In this document: one piece after another, positions 42,952 to 51,839 of the stretch
Layout: every line of letters starts with the position of its first letter
Position numbering within the stretch: the first letter of the stretch is position 1
DNA from: Pelomonas saccharophila_A
GTDB taxonomy: Bacteria > Pseudomonadota > Gammaproteobacteria > Burkholderiales > Burkholderiaceae_C
DNA: 64,000 bases
NCBI RefSeq assembly: GCF_031458095.1
Contig: NZ_JAVDXU010000001.1
Location: 1,736,001-1,800,000 of the forward strand
Direction of reading: 5' to 3'
Notes under the pieces: model-generated
Seen by the model: only the letters and a program-made list of their open reading frames with translations
Database searches by the model: none
Told to the model about the DNA's origin: nothing
Position numbers and translations under genes: made by a program

Positions 42952-44012
42952 TCGGCAGGATCGGGGGAATCGAAACGGATATCGCGCTCTTCGATCACGC
43001 GCTGCTCGGCGGCGACATGGTCGTAGATGGCGTGGATCAGCGGCTGGCAGCCTTCGCGGGTCAGGGCCGAGATCTCGAAGACAGGGCCCTTCCACTTGTA
43101 GCGCTTGACGAAGTCCTTCACGCGCGCGGCGCGCTCTTCCTCGGGCACCATGTCCAGCTTGTTCAGCACCAGCCAGCGCGGCTTGGCGTGCAGCTCGGGG
43201 TCGTACTTCTTCAGCTCGGCCACGATGGCCTTGGCTTCCTTGACGGGATCGACCTCGGGGTCGAAGGGCGCCAGGTCGACGACATGCAGCAGCAGCCGGG
43301 TGCGCTGCAGATGGCGCAGGAACTGGTGGCCCAGGCCGGCGCCTTCCGCGGCACCCTCGATCAAGCCGGGGATGTCGGCGACAACGAAGCTCTTCTCCGG
43401 GCCGACGCGCACGACGCCCAGGTTGGGATGCAGGGTCGTGAACGGGTAGTCGGCGATCTTGGGCTTGGCGTTCGAAATCGCCGTGATCAGCGTCGACTTG
43501 CCGGCATTGGGCTGGCCCAGCAGGCCGACGTCCGCCAGCACGCGCAGCTCCAGGCGGACCTTCTTGATCTCGCCCGGCCAGCCCGGCGTCTTCTGGCGCG
43601 GCGCGCGGTTGGTCGAGGTCTTGAAATGCAGATTGCCGAAGCCGCCGTCGCCGCCCTTGCAAAGCAGGATGCGCTGGCCCGGCTCGAGCAGTTCGCCGAT
43701 GACGGACTCGGTTTCCAGGTCGGTGATGATGGTGCCGACCGGCATGCGCAGCACGATGTCGTCGGCGGCGGCGCCGAAGCAGTCAGAGCCGCGGCCTGCC
43801 TCGCCATTGCGCGCCTCGTGGCGGCGCGCGTAGCGGTAGTCGATCAGCGTGTTGAGGTTGCGATCGGCTTCGGCCCAGACGCTGCCGCCCTTGCCGCCAT
43901 CGCCACCGTCGGGCCCGCCAAAGGGGATGAACTTCTCGCGGCGAAAGCTCGCGCAGCCTGCGCCACCGTTACCGGCGGCGACATCGATGGTGGCTTCGTC
44001 AACGAATTTCAT
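42948..44012 (-). CDS. obgE: GTPase Obg (CgtA)
   Basis: A 354-residue ribosome-associated GTPase. The glycine-rich Obg domain (residues 1-158, GGNGGAGCASFRREK-like loops) precedes the G domain with P-loop GQPNAGKS and DIPGLIEGA. NKLD is present near 280. The short charged C-terminus ends SPDPAE. It is involved in 50S assembly and stress response, which fits its place behind rplU and rpmA. Confidence 0.97.
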   Translation of the reverse strand: MKFVDEATIDVAAGNGGAGCASFRREKFIPFGGPDGGDGGKGGSVWAEADRNLNTLIDYRYARRHEARNGEAGRGSDCFGAAADDIVLRMPVGTIITDLETESVIGELLEPGQRILLCKGGDGGFGNLHFKTSTNRAPRQKTPGWPGEIKKVRLELRVLADVGLLGQPNAGKSTLITAISNAKPKIADYPFTTLHPNLGVVRVGPEKSFVVADIPGLIEGAAEGAGLGHQFLRHLQRTRLLLHVVDLAPFDPEVDPVKEAKAIVAELKKYDPELHAKPRWLVLNKLDMVPEEERAARVKDFVKRYKWKGPVFEISALTREGCQPLIHAIYDHVAAEQRVIEERDIRFDSPDPAE

Positions 44013-44087
44013 GGCGGGAAAGCCATCGTAATGGCTGGGGTTGCGTCCGGCGTGCCGTCGTGTGGCGCAGCAGACTTCAGAAATGAC

Positions 44088-44110
44088 AAAGCCCCGGCGA
44101 GCCGGGGCTT
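44088..44110. terminator. Hairpin terminator between rpmA and obgE
   Basis: AAGCCCCGGC and GCCGGGGCTT form a perfect 10-bp stem with a 2-base loop. On the minus strand it is followed by TTGTCATTT. It lies 40 bp after rpmA, so it may make obgE-proB expression lower than that of the ribosomal genes. Confidence 0.7.
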
Positions 44111-44149
44111 AGGCTTTCGGGCGATGTTGCCGCCCGAACCTTGCCGACC

Positions 44150-44413
44150 TTAGGCGGCCAGCGGGGTCACGACAACCGTCGAACGGTTGTTGGCGCCCTT
44201 GGTGGTGAAGCTCACGTGGCCATCGACCAGCGCGAACAGCGTGTGGTCCTTGCCGATGCCGACGTTGACGCCGGGGTGGAACTTCGTGCCGCGCTGGCGG
44301 ACGATGATCGAGCCCGCGGAGATCAGTTCGCCGCCGTAAGCCTTGACGCCCAGCATCTTGGGCTTGGAGTCGCGGCCGTTCCGTGTAGAACCGCCGCCCT
44401 TTTTCTGTGCCAT
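44150..44413 (-). CDS. rpmA: 50S ribosomal protein L27
   Basis: An 87-residue ribosomal protein near the peptidyl-transferase centre. It has the usual start MAQKKGGGSTRNGRDSKPK and segments GVKAYGGELISAGSI and VGIGKDHTLFALVDG. AGGAG lies before ATG 44413. It follows rplU by 42 bp. The N-terminal tail has no Firmicutes-like cleavage motif. Confidence 0.98.
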   Translation of the reverse strand: MAQKKGGGSTRNGRDSKPKMLGVKAYGGELISAGSIIVRQRGTKFHPGVNVGIGKDHTLFALVDGHVSFTTKGANNRSTVVVTPLAA

Positions 44414-44455
44414 GAGTAGCTCCTAGAAATTAGCGAAAAGAAGAGAACTGAGGGA

Positions 44456-44767
44456 TCAGCCGTTGACCGCGCTGATTTCCAGCTCGGTGTAGTTCTGGCG
44501 ATGGCCCTGGCTCTTCTTGTAGTGCTTGCGACGGCGCATCTTGAAGATGCGAACCTTGTCGTGCTTGCCGTGGCTGACGACCTTGGCGCTGACCGTAGCG
44601 CCGGCGACCAGCGGAGCGCCGACCGTCAGGCCGTCACCGCTGCCAACTGCCAGCACCTGGTCAAGGGTGACCTCGGCGCCAACTTCCGCGTCGAGCAACT
44701 CGACCTTGATCTTTTCGCCGGCAGCAACCTTGTATTGCTTGCCGCCGGTTTTGATGACCGCGTACAT
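44456..44767 (-). CDS. rplU: 50S ribosomal protein L21
   Basis: A 103-residue ribosomal protein that binds 23S rRNA. The start MYAVIKTGGKQYKV and the C-terminal KMRRRKHYKKSQGHRQ match the family. Two in-frame ATGs occur. The one at 44767 is chosen because AAGGA sits five bases before it, whereas it would touch the ATG at 44773. It is the first gene of the rplU-rpmA-obgE-proB group. Confidence 0.97.
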   Translation of the reverse strand: MYAVIKTGGKQYKVAAGEKIKVELLDAEVGAEVTLDQVLAVGSGDGLTVGAPLVAGATVSAKVVSHGKHDKVRIFKMRRRKHYKKSQGHRQNYTELEISAVNG

Positions 44768-44932
44768 ATTCATCCTTCCGCACCTTGGGGTGCAATCACC
44801 CGGCTCCAGCAGCTTGACGCCAGCCCTCAAGCTCGCGCCGCCGCCCTCGCCGGGCCTTTTTGTCGGTTTTGGTCTCTCGGCCACCATGCGCAATGGCTCA
44901 CACCAAGGCGCACGAAATGCAAAGAGCCCACG

Positions 44933-44962
44933 AGTATACCCTGAGGCTCCGGCGGAAGGCAA
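44933..44962 (-). promoter_or_regulatory. Sigma-70 promoter of rplU
   Basis: On the minus strand TTGCCT (44962-44957) and TATACT (44938-44933) are 18 bases apart. The long leader of about 160 bases to the rplU start leaves room for control of this ribosomal operon. Confidence 0.65.
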
Positions 44963-45041
44963 ACACCCCTCGCCACCAGACACGCAAGCCCCGCGACAAC
45001 TGCACGTCCCGGCGTACCTGGGAGGGGGTGGACACCGTTTC

Positions 45042-45047
45042 TATAAT
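45042..45047 (+). promoter_or_regulatory. -10 element of ispB
   Basis: A perfect TATAAT lies 27 bases before the ispB start. I see no good -35 at 16-18 bases upstream, so an activator or an extended contact may help. Confidence 0.45.
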
Positions 45048-45074
45048 CGACCATCCCTTGCCTGAGAGTCCAGA

Positions 45075-46070
45075 GTGCGCGTCGAGACTGCCTCGCCCCC
45101 ATCCCAAGTCGCCGAGGTCCTCGCCCTGCTGGCCGCCGAAATGGCCCAGGTCGATGCCGTCATCGCCCAACGCCTCTCCTCAGACGTCGCGCTGATCGAC
45201 CAGATCGCCCACTACATCGTGCATGCCGGGGGCAAGCGCATGCGGCCCAAGCTCGTGCTGCTGTTTGCCAACGCGCTGGGCTTCGACAAGCCGGCGCGCT
45301 TCGAGCTGGCCGCCGTCGTCGAATTCATCCACACGGCGACGCTGCTGCACGACGACGTCGTCGACGAGTCGTCGCTGCGCCGCGGCAAGCCGACGGCCAA
45401 CGCCCTGTTCGGCAATGCCGCCAGCGTGCTGGTGGGCGACTTCCTCTACTCGCGCGCCTTCCAGATGATGGTCTCGGTCGACCGCATGCGCGTGCTGGAG
45501 GTGCTGGCCGAGGCCACCAACGTCATCGCCGAGGGCGAGGTCCTGCAGCTGATGAACATGCACGATCCGGACATCACGGTGGAGAGTTATCTGCGCGTGA
45601 TCCGGTTCAAGACCGCCAAGCTCTTCGAAGCCAGTGCCCGCCTGGGTGCGGTACTTGCCAATGCATCACCCGAGGTCGAAGAAGCCTGCGCCGCCTACGG
45701 GCGCGCCCTGGGGACGGCCTTCCAGCTCATCGACGACGTACTGGACTACGAGGGCGATGCCCAGGAACTCGGCAAGAACATCGGCGACGATCTGCGCGAG
45801 GGCAAGACGACGCTGCCGCTGCTGATCGCCATGGAACGTGCGACGCCCGAGCAGCGCGCCCTGCTGCGTCACGCCATCGAGGAAGGCGAGCAGGAAAAGC
45901 TGCAGGAGATCGTTGCCATCGTGCGCTCGACCGGCGCCCTGGAATCAACCCGCGAAGCGGCCCGCACCGAAGCACGGCACGCAGCCGACTGCCTCAGCCA
46001 TCTGCCTCCCAACAAGTGGACAGAATCTCTGCTAGAATTCGCAATTCAGTCGGTTGAGCGTCACTCGTAA
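45075..46070 (+). CDS. ispB: Octaprenyl diphosphate synthase
   Basis: A 331-residue trans-prenyltransferase that makes the ubiquinone side chain. Both aspartate-rich motifs are intact: DDVVD (93-97) and DDVLD (220-224). GGKRMRPKLVLL and the FQLIDD segment are typical. Chain length is set by residues before the first motif and cannot be stated with certainty. The start is GTG 45075. It faces rplU, the standard betaproteobacterial arrangement. Confidence 0.94.
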   Translation: MRVETASPPSQVAEVLALLAAEMAQVDAVIAQRLSSDVALIDQIAHYIVHAGGKRMRPKLVLLFANALGFDKPARFELAAVVEFIHTATLLHDDVVDESSLRRGKPTANALFGNAASVLVGDFLYSRAFQMMVSVDRMRVLEVLAEATNVIAEGEVLQLMNMHDPDITVESYLRVIRFKTAKLFEASARLGAVLANASPEVEEACAAYGRALGTAFQLIDDVLDYEGDAQELGKNIGDDLREGKTTLPLLIAMERATPEQRALLRHAIEEGEQEKLQEIVAIVRSTGALESTREAARTEARHAADCLSHLPPNKWTESLLEFAIQSVERHS

Positions 46071-46094
46071 GAGCAGCGCGCAACAGAAGAACAT

Positions 46095-46171
46095 CGGGGT
46101 GTAGCTTAGCCTGGTAGAGCGCTACGTTCGGGACGTAGAGGCCGGAGGTTCGAATCCTCTCACCCCGACCA
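46095..46171 (+). tRNA. tRNA-Pro (anticodon CGG)
   Basis: A 77-base cloverleaf with acceptor CGGGGTG pairing to CACCCCG, discriminator A and encoded CCA. The anticodon stem CTACG/CGTAG is perfect, and the loop TTCGGGA has anticodon CGG. The T-loop is TTCGAAT. It starts 24 bases after ispB and could share its transcript. Confidence 0.95.
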
Positions 46172-46185
46172 GTCTTCTGATGCTC

Positions 46186-46200
46186 CCCTCGGGACGAGGG
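46186..46200 (+). terminator. Short hairpin after tRNA-Pro
   Basis: CCCTCG and CGAGGG form a 6-bp stem with a 3-base loop, 14 bases after the tRNA. There is no T run, so termination strength is doubtful. Confidence 0.35.
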
Positions 46201-46338
46201 TTGAGCAAAATCCGGCCAGATTGCCGATCGGCGACCCTGAAATCCTGACGTTATCCCTGGAAATCGTTTGCTTCGAGCCCGCTTTGTGGCTGGCACAATC
46301 GGTGGACTTCGCTCCTTCCGTCGCCGACGCAACTGTCT

Positions 46339-48060
46339 GTGGAAACTCCGCTCGCCGAGCCGCTCCAGTCTTCCCTGTCGGGGGTTGCGCGCATGCTTGT
46401 GCATGCCGGCAAGCTTCAGGCCAAGGCGGCCGAAGACCTGGTCAGGCAGGCCCGTGAGAAGAAGACCAGCTTCGTCAACGCCGTGATCGCGAGCGGCCAG
46501 GTCTCGCCGGTCGACTTGGCGCACACGCTGTCGAGCGCCCTGGCCCTGCCGCTGCTGGACCTGTCCGCGATGGACCCGCAGCGCATGCCGCAGAACGTCA
46601 TCGACGCCAAGCTGGCCCAGCAATACCAGGTCGTCGCGCTGTCGCGGCGCGGCAATCGTCTTTTCGTCGGCGGTGCGGATCCGACCGACCTCGAGGTCAT
46701 CGAGCGCATCAAGTTCGCGACCCAGTTGCAGCCGGAATGGGTCATCGTCGAGCACGACAAGCTGGCCAAGATGCTGGCCAGCGCCAGCGCCAGTGCGACG
46801 GAATCGCTGGAGAGCATCGCCGGCGGCGACTTCGACTTCGACATCGCCGAAGAGGATGCAGCGCCCCAGCAGGAGGCCGCCGAGCTGGCCGACGTCGAGG
46901 ACGCGCCCGTGGTGCGCTTCCTGCAGAAGATGTTGGTCGATGCCATCAATCTGCGCGCCTCCGATCTGCACTTCGAGCCCTACGAGTTCCACTACCGCGT
47001 GCGCTTCCGCGTCGACGGGGAATTGCGCGAGATCACGCAGCCGCCCATCGCCATCAAGGACAAGCTGGCCTCGCGGATCAAGGTGATCTCGCGCCTGGAC
47101 ATCTCCGAGAAGCGCGTGCCCCAGGACGGGCGCATGAAGCTGAAGTTCGGAGCGAAGTCCATCGACTTCCGCGTCAGCACCCTGCCCACGCTGTTCGGCG
47201 AGAAGATCGTCATCCGTATCCTGGACTCCTCGTCGGCCAAGCTCGGCATCGAAGCGCTGGGCTACGAGAAGATCGAAAAGGAACGCCTGCTCGCCGCCAT
47301 CTATCGCCCCTACGGCATGGTGCTGGTGACCGGCCCGACGGGCTCGGGCAAGACGGTGTCGCTCTACACCTGCCTGAACATCCTGAACCAGCCCGGCGTC
47401 AATATCGCGACCGTCGAGGACCCGGCCGAAATCAACCTGCCCGGCATCAACCAGGTCAACGTCAACGACAAGGCCGGACTGAACTTCGCGGCGGCGCTGA
47501 AATCATTCCTGCGCCAGGATCCCGACATCATCATGGTCGGCGAAATCCGCGACCTGGAAACGGCCGACATCGCGATCAAGGCGGCGCAGACGGGCCATAT
47601 GGTCATGTCGACGCTGCACACCAACGATGCGCCCAAGACGCTGACCCGTCTGCTCAACATGGGCGTGGCGCCGTTCAATATCGCGTCCAGCGTGCTGCTC
47701 ATCACCGCCCAGCGCCTCGTGCGCCGCCTGTGCGAGAACTGCAAGGCGCCGGCCGACTACCCGCGCGAAGCCCTGCTCAAGGCCGGCTTCGTCGAGGACG
47801 ATTTCGACGGCAGCTGGAAGCCGTATCGGGCCGTCGGCTGCAGCAACTGCACAAATGGTTACCGTGGCCGCGTCGGCCTTTACCAAGTGATGCCCATCAC
47901 GGAAGACATCCAGCGCATCATCCTGTCCGAGGGAACGGCGATGGACATCGCCGAGCAGGCCAAGAAGGACGGCGTGCGCGACCTGCGCCAATCCGGCTTG
48001 GTGAAGGTGCGCATCGGCGTGACGACGCTGGAAGAAGTGCTGTCGGCCACCAACGAATAA
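46339..48060 (+). CDS. pilB: Type IV pilus assembly ATPase PilB
   Basis: A 573-residue hexameric secretion ATPase that drives pilus extension. It has an N-terminal MshEN-like domain (about 1-150), then a core with Walker A GPTGSGKT (332-339), HTNDAPKT-type His box and a zinc knuckle (Cys465, Cys468, Cys501, Cys504). GTG 46339 is the start. pilC and pilD follow on the same strand. The 167-bp leader after tRNA-Pro shows no clear sigma-70 promoter. Confidence 0.96.
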   Translation: METPLAEPLQSSLSGVARMLVHAGKLQAKAAEDLVRQAREKKTSFVNAVIASGQVSPVDLAHTLSSALALPLLDLSAMDPQRMPQNVIDAKLAQQYQVVALSRRGNRLFVGGADPTDLEVIERIKFATQLQPEWVIVEHDKLAKMLASASASATESLESIAGGDFDFDIAEEDAAPQQEAAELADVEDAPVVRFLQKMLVDAINLRASDLHFEPYEFHYRVRFRVDGELREITQPPIAIKDKLASRIKVISRLDISEKRVPQDGRMKLKFGAKSIDFRVSTLPTLFGEKIVIRILDSSSAKLGIEALGYEKIEKERLLAAIYRPYGMVLVTGPTGSGKTVSLYTCLNILNQPGVNIATVEDPAEINLPGINQVNVNDKAGLNFAAALKSFLRQDPDIIMVGEIRDLETADIAIKAAQTGHMVMSTLHTNDAPKTLTRLLNMGVAPFNIASSVLLITAQRLVRRLCENCKAPADYPREALLKAGFVEDDFDGSWKPYRAVGCSNCTNGYRGRVGLYQVMPITEDIQRIILSEGTAMDIAEQAKKDGVRDLRQSGLVKVRIGVTTLEEVLSATNE

Positions 48061-48079
48061 TCAGTCTCGAGGAGAGCGC

Positions 48080-49303
48080 ATGGCCACTGCCACCGCTGCA
48101 GCAAAAGGCGTCAAGGACTTCGTCTTTGAGTGGGAGGGCAAGGACCGCAACGGCAAGATCGTCAGGGGCGAACTGCGCGCCGGCGGCGAGGCCATGGTCA
48201 GCGCGACGCTGCGCCGTCAGGGCATCCTGGTCAACAAGGTCAAGAAGCGCCGCTCCAGCGGCGGAAGCTCGATCAAGCAGAAGGACATCGCCATCTTCAC
48301 GCGTCAATTGGCGACGATGATGCGCGCCGGCGTGCCGCTGCTGCAGGCCTTCGACATCGTCGCCCGTGGCGCCACCAACCCGCGCCTGACACGCCTGCTG
48401 AATGACATCCGCCAGGACGTGGAAACGGGTACCAGCCTCTCGGCGGCCTTCCGCAAGCACCCGATGTATTTCGACGCCCTGTACTGCAACCTCGTCGAGG
48501 CGGGTGAAGCGGGCGGCATCCTGGAAGCCCTGCTGGACCGCCTGGCCGTCTACCAGGAAAAGACGGTCGCCATCAAGAACAAGATCAAGTCGGCCCTGAC
48601 CTATCCAATCGCCGTCATGGTGGTCGCCTTCATCGTCGTCGCGGTCATCATGATCTTCGTCGTGCCGGCCTTCAAGGACGTGTTCACGTCCTTCGGCGCC
48701 GACCTGCCGGCCCCCACGCTGATGGTCATCGCGATGTCGGAGTTCTTCGTCAAGTTCTGGTGGCTGATCTTCGGCTCGATCGGCGGCGGCATCTATTTCT
48801 TCATCCAGAGCTGGAAACGCTCCGAGAAGATGCAAAAGCGCATGGACCGCCTGCTGCTGAAGGTGCCCGTCTTCGGCGACCTCATGTACAAGTCCGCGAT
48901 CGCGCGCTGGACCCGCACGCTGTCGACGATGTTCGCGGCCGGCGTGCCGCTGGTCGAGGCCCTGGACTCCGTTGGCGGTGCCTCGGGCAATGCCGTCTTC
49001 CAAGAGGCGACCGAGCAGATCCAGCGCGACGTCTCCACCGGCGCGGCCCTGACGACGTCGATGCAGACAACGGGCATCTTCCCGACCATGGTGCTGCAGA
49101 TGGCTTCCATCGGCGAGGAATCCGGCTCCCTGGATCACATGCTGGCCAAGGCCGCCGAGTTCTACGAGGACGAGGTCGACGAAGCCGTCAAGGCCCTGTC
49201 CAGCCTGATGGAGCCTTTCATCATCGTCATCCTGGGCGGCCTGATCGGTGGCATCGTGGTGTCGATGTACCTGCCGATCTTCAAGCTCGGCCAGGTGGTC
49301 TGA
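48080..49303 (+). CDS. pilC: Type IV pilus inner-membrane platform protein PilC
   Basis: A 407-residue GspF-fold protein with two similar cytoplasmic domains (about 70-195 and 275-400). Three membrane spans include SALTYPIAVMVVAFIVVAVIMIF-like and LIGGIVVSMYLPIF segments. FTRQLATMMRAGVPLLQAF and WTRTLSTMFAAGVPLVEAL are the paired signature repeats. It couples PilB motion to pilin assembly. GAGGAG before ATG 48080 is a strong ribosome site. Confidence 0.96.
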   Translation: MATATAAAKGVKDFVFEWEGKDRNGKIVRGELRAGGEAMVSATLRRQGILVNKVKKRRSSGGSSIKQKDIAIFTRQLATMMRAGVPLLQAFDIVARGATNPRLTRLLNDIRQDVETGTSLSAAFRKHPMYFDALYCNLVEAGEAGGILEALLDRLAVYQEKTVAIKNKIKSALTYPIAVMVVAFIVVAVIMIFVVPAFKDVFTSFGADLPAPTLMVIAMSEFFVKFWWLIFGSIGGGIYFFIQSWKRSEKMQKRMDRLLLKVPVFGDLMYKSAIARWTRTLSTMFAAGVPLVEALDSVGGASGNAVFQEATEQIQRDVSTGAALTTSMQTTGIFPTMVLQMASIGEESGSLDHMLAKAAEFYEDEVDEAVKALSSLMEPFIIVILGGLIGGIVVSMYLPIFKLGQVV

Positions 49304-50232
49304 TGGCGGTGGACTACGGCCTGCTGCTCTCACCCTGGGTCCTCGGCATCTTCGGCCTGTGCATCGGCAGCTTTCTCAACGTCGTCATCTACCGCCTGCC
49401 GCTGATGCTGGAGCGGCAATGGCTGCATGAGTCGGCCGCCCAGCTGACCGACGCGCCCGCCATGGCGCGCGTCGCCGGCGTGCCCCTGCCCGAGGCCGAG
49501 AAGCTGGCCAAGGCCGTCGACGCCTACGGTACCCAGATCGAGGCCCTGCCGCCCTTCACCATCGCCGCACCGCGCTCACGCTGCCCGCACTGCGGCCACC
49601 AGCTGCGCTGGCACGAGAACCTGCCCGTCATCGGCTGGCTGCGCCTGGGCGGCAAGTGCGCGTCCTGCAAGGCTCCGATCTCCAAGCGCTACCCCCTCAT
49701 CGAAGTCGTCACCGGCGCCGCCTTCGCCGCCCTGTCCTGGCGCTTCGGCGCTCAGCCGACAACGCTGCTGTGGTGTGGTTTCGTCGCCGCCTTGATCGCG
49801 CTGGCGATGATCGACTGGGACACCACACTGCTGCCCGACGCCATCAACCAGCCCCTGCTCTGGGCCGGCCTCGCCGCCGCGCTGATGGGCTGGACCATCC
49901 CGCTGGACAAGGCGCTCATCGGCGCGCTGGCCGGCTATCTGTCGCTGTGGTCGGTCTACTGGGTGTTCAAGCTCCTCACCAAGAAGGAGGGCATGGGCTA
50001 TGGCGACTTCAAGCTGCTGGCGGCCCTGGGCGCCTGGCTGGGCTGGCAGATGATCCTGCCCATCGTGCTGGGCGCTTCTGCGATTGGCGCGGTCATCGGC
50101 ATCATCATGAAGATGAACGCCGGCCTGCGCGAAGGCCGCTACGTGCCCTTCGGCCCCTTCCTGGCCGGTGGCGGCCTCGTCGTGCTGTTTGCCGGCCAGG
50201 CCACGGTGCTGGGGTGGCTGGGCTGGACCTGA
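49303..50232 (+). CDS. pilD: Prepilin leader peptidase / N-methyltransferase PilD
   Basis: A 309-residue polytopic aspartic protease that cuts prepilin leaders and methylates the new N-terminus. The cytoplasmic zinc loop has Cys94, Cys97, Cys119 and Cys122. The catalytic aspartates are Asp171 (MIDWDT) and Asp235 (GYGDFK). About eight membrane spans are expected. Its ATG shares one base with the pilC stop. It would process the pilins encoded from 61.9 kb. Confidence 0.96.
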   Translation: MAVDYGLLLSPWVLGIFGLCIGSFLNVVIYRLPLMLERQWLHESAAQLTDAPAMARVAGVPLPEAEKLAKAVDAYGTQIEALPPFTIAAPRSRCPHCGHQLRWHENLPVIGWLRLGGKCASCKAPISKRYPLIEVVTGAAFAALSWRFGAQPTTLLWCGFVAALIALAMIDWDTTLLPDAINQPLLWAGLAAALMGWTIPLDKALIGALAGYLSLWSVYWVFKLLTKKEGMGYGDFKLLAALGAWLGWQMILPIVLGASAIGAVIGIIMKMNAGLREGRYVPFGPFLAGGGLVVLFAGQATVLGWLGWT

Positions 50233-50239
50233 CGCCGCG

Positions 50240-50845
50240 ATGAGGGTGGGCCTGACCGGCGGCATCGGCAGCGGCAAGAGCACGGTCGCCGGCTTTCTGC
50301 GTGAGGCCGGCGCGGCCATCGTCGATACGGATGCGATCTCCCGTGGCCTGACAGGGCCGGGCGGTGCGGCCATGCCCGCCATCGCCGCGCAGTTTGGCGC
50401 TGACTTTGTCAGCCCTGACGGCGCCCTGGACCGCGATCGCATGCGCGCCCTCGCCTTCTCGGATCCGGCGGCCAAGCGCCGGCTCGAGGCCATCCTGCAT
50501 CCACTGATCACCGCTGAAGCCCTGGCCCAGGCCGATGCGGCCACGGCCCCACTCGTTGTCTTCGACGTGCCCCTGCTCGTCGAATCCGGCCGCTGGCGCC
50601 CGCGACTGGCGCGCGTGCTGGTGGTCGATTGCTCGACCGAGACCCAGATCGAGCGCGTGCTGCAGCGTCCAGGCTGGACCCGGGAACGTGTTGCCGGGGC
50701 CCTGGCCGCGCAAACGACACGCGAGGCGCGCCGCGCCGCCGCCGATGTGGTGCTGCTGAACGACGGCCTGCCTCTTGTTGCGCTCAGAAACGAGGTTCTC
50801 GACCTGGCCGGACGCTGGGGCTGTGAAACAATCGCCCGGCCCTGA
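50240..50845 (+). CDS. coaE: Dephospho-CoA kinase
   Basis: A 201-residue P-loop kinase for the last step of CoA synthesis. The P-loop GGIGSGKS (7-14), DTDAISRGLTGPGG, HPLI and FDVPLLVESG are typical. It starts seven bases after pilD, as in many Gram-negative pilD-coaE-zapD-yacG operons. Confidence 0.96.
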   Translation: MRVGLTGGIGSGKSTVAGFLREAGAAIVDTDAISRGLTGPGGAAMPAIAAQFGADFVSPDGALDRDRMRALAFSDPAAKRRLEAILHPLITAEALAQADAATAPLVVFDVPLLVESGRWRPRLARVLVVDCSTETQIERVLQRPGWTRERVAGALAAQTTREARRAAADVVLLNDGLPLVALRNEVLDLAGRWGCETIARP

Positions 50846-50868
50846 TTGCAGTCCATCCCGAGGCCCCT

Positions 50869-51624
50869 TTGGTCCTGTACGAGTACCCGTTCAACGAAAG
50901 CATCCGCACGATGCTTCGCCTCGAACATCTGTTCGACCGCCTCGGGTCGCTGATGTCGCGCGAAACCGCGCTGGACCACCATTTCGCCCTGGTCACGCTG
51001 TTCGAGATCATGGACGTCGCCTCCCGCGCCGACCTCAAGAGCGATCTGCTCAAGGAGCTCGAGAAGCACAAGGCGCAGTTCGTGGCCTACCGTGGCAGCC
51101 CCGGCGTCGACGAGGCGCGCCTGGATGAGGTGGTCGCCCGCATCGATGGCGCCTTCGGCCGGCTGAATGCGTTGGCCGGCAAGGCGGGTGCGGCCCTGAC
51201 CGGCAACGAGTGGCTGATGAGCATACGCAGCCGCATCAGCATTCCCGGCGGCACCTGCGAATTCGACCTGCCGGCCTACTACAACTGGCAGCAGCTGTTG
51301 CCGGTGCGCCGCCGCAAGGACCTGATGACCTGGGCCCAGACGCTGATGCCGCTGGCCGAGGCCCTGCAGGTGCTGCTCGGCATGCTGCGTGATTCGGGTG
51401 CGCCGCACAAGGTGGCCGCCACGGCAGGCCAGTTCCAGCAGAGTCTGCCGGCCGGCCGCGTCTACCAGCTGCTGCGCATGCGCATCGACCCCAGCCTGGG
51501 GCTGATCCCCGAGATCTCCGGCCACCGCCTGATGGTGTCCATCCGCCTGATGCGCCAGGACGAAGAGGGCCGGCTCAAGCTGGCCCAGGAAGACACCGGT
51601 TTCGAGCTGACCCTTTGCGCATGA
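50869..51624 (+). CDS. zapD: Cell division protein ZapD
   Basis: A 251-residue all-helical plus beta protein that cross-links FtsZ filaments. The N-terminus LYEYPFNESIRTMLRLEHLF and the segments YYNWQQL and RVYQLLRMRI match the family. The frame only offers TTG (50869) as a start close to this N-terminus, so it uses a rare start codon. The stop overlaps yacG by four bases. Confidence 0.93.
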   Translation: MVLYEYPFNESIRTMLRLEHLFDRLGSLMSRETALDHHFALVTLFEIMDVASRADLKSDLLKELEKHKAQFVAYRGSPGVDEARLDEVVARIDGAFGRLNALAGKAGAALTGNEWLMSIRSRISIPGGTCEFDLPAYYNWQQLLPVRRRKDLMTWAQTLMPLAEALQVLLGMLRDSGAPHKVAATAGQFQQSLPAGRVYQLLRMRIDPSLGLIPEISGHRLMVSIRLMRQDEEGRLKLAQEDTGFELTLCA

Positions 51625-51839
51625 CGACCCCGAGCAAGCCCAAGGAACGCATCGTTCGTTGCCCGCAATGCGGCGGCGACAGCGTGTTCGCGCCCAGCAA
51701 CAAGTGGCGGCCCTTCTGCGGCGAACGCTGCCGGCAGATCGACCTCGGCGCCTGGGCCAGCGAATCCTTCCGCGTGCCGGCGACGCCGCCCCAGGATCCC
51801 GATGAATTCGGGCCGAACGGCGAGCCGCTGATGCACTAG
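51621..51839 (+). CDS. yacG: DNA gyrase inhibitor YacG
   Basis: A 72-residue zinc protein with four cysteines (Cys14, Cys17, Cys33, Cys37; CPQCGG and FCGERC). It binds GyrB and inhibits gyrase in E. coli. FCGERCRQIDLGAWA is the family core. It overlaps zapD (ATGA). Its TAG stop is shared with the stop of the convergent HAD gene in a CTAG. Confidence 0.94.
   Translation: MTTPSKPKERIVRCPQCGGDSVFAPSNKWRPFCGERCRQIDLGAWASESFRVPATPPQDPDEFGPNGEPLMH

Larger units (their letters stand above)
44768..45074. other. Divergent gap between rplU and ispB
   Basis: The 307-bp gap contains the rplU promoter (44933-44962, minus strand) and a -10 element for ispB (45042-45047). Nothing else is supported as a gene. 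Confidence 0.6.

Noticed and set aside
46310..46330. TGGCAC element resembling a sigma-54 -24 box before pilB
   Set aside because: The expected TTGC at the -12 position is absent.
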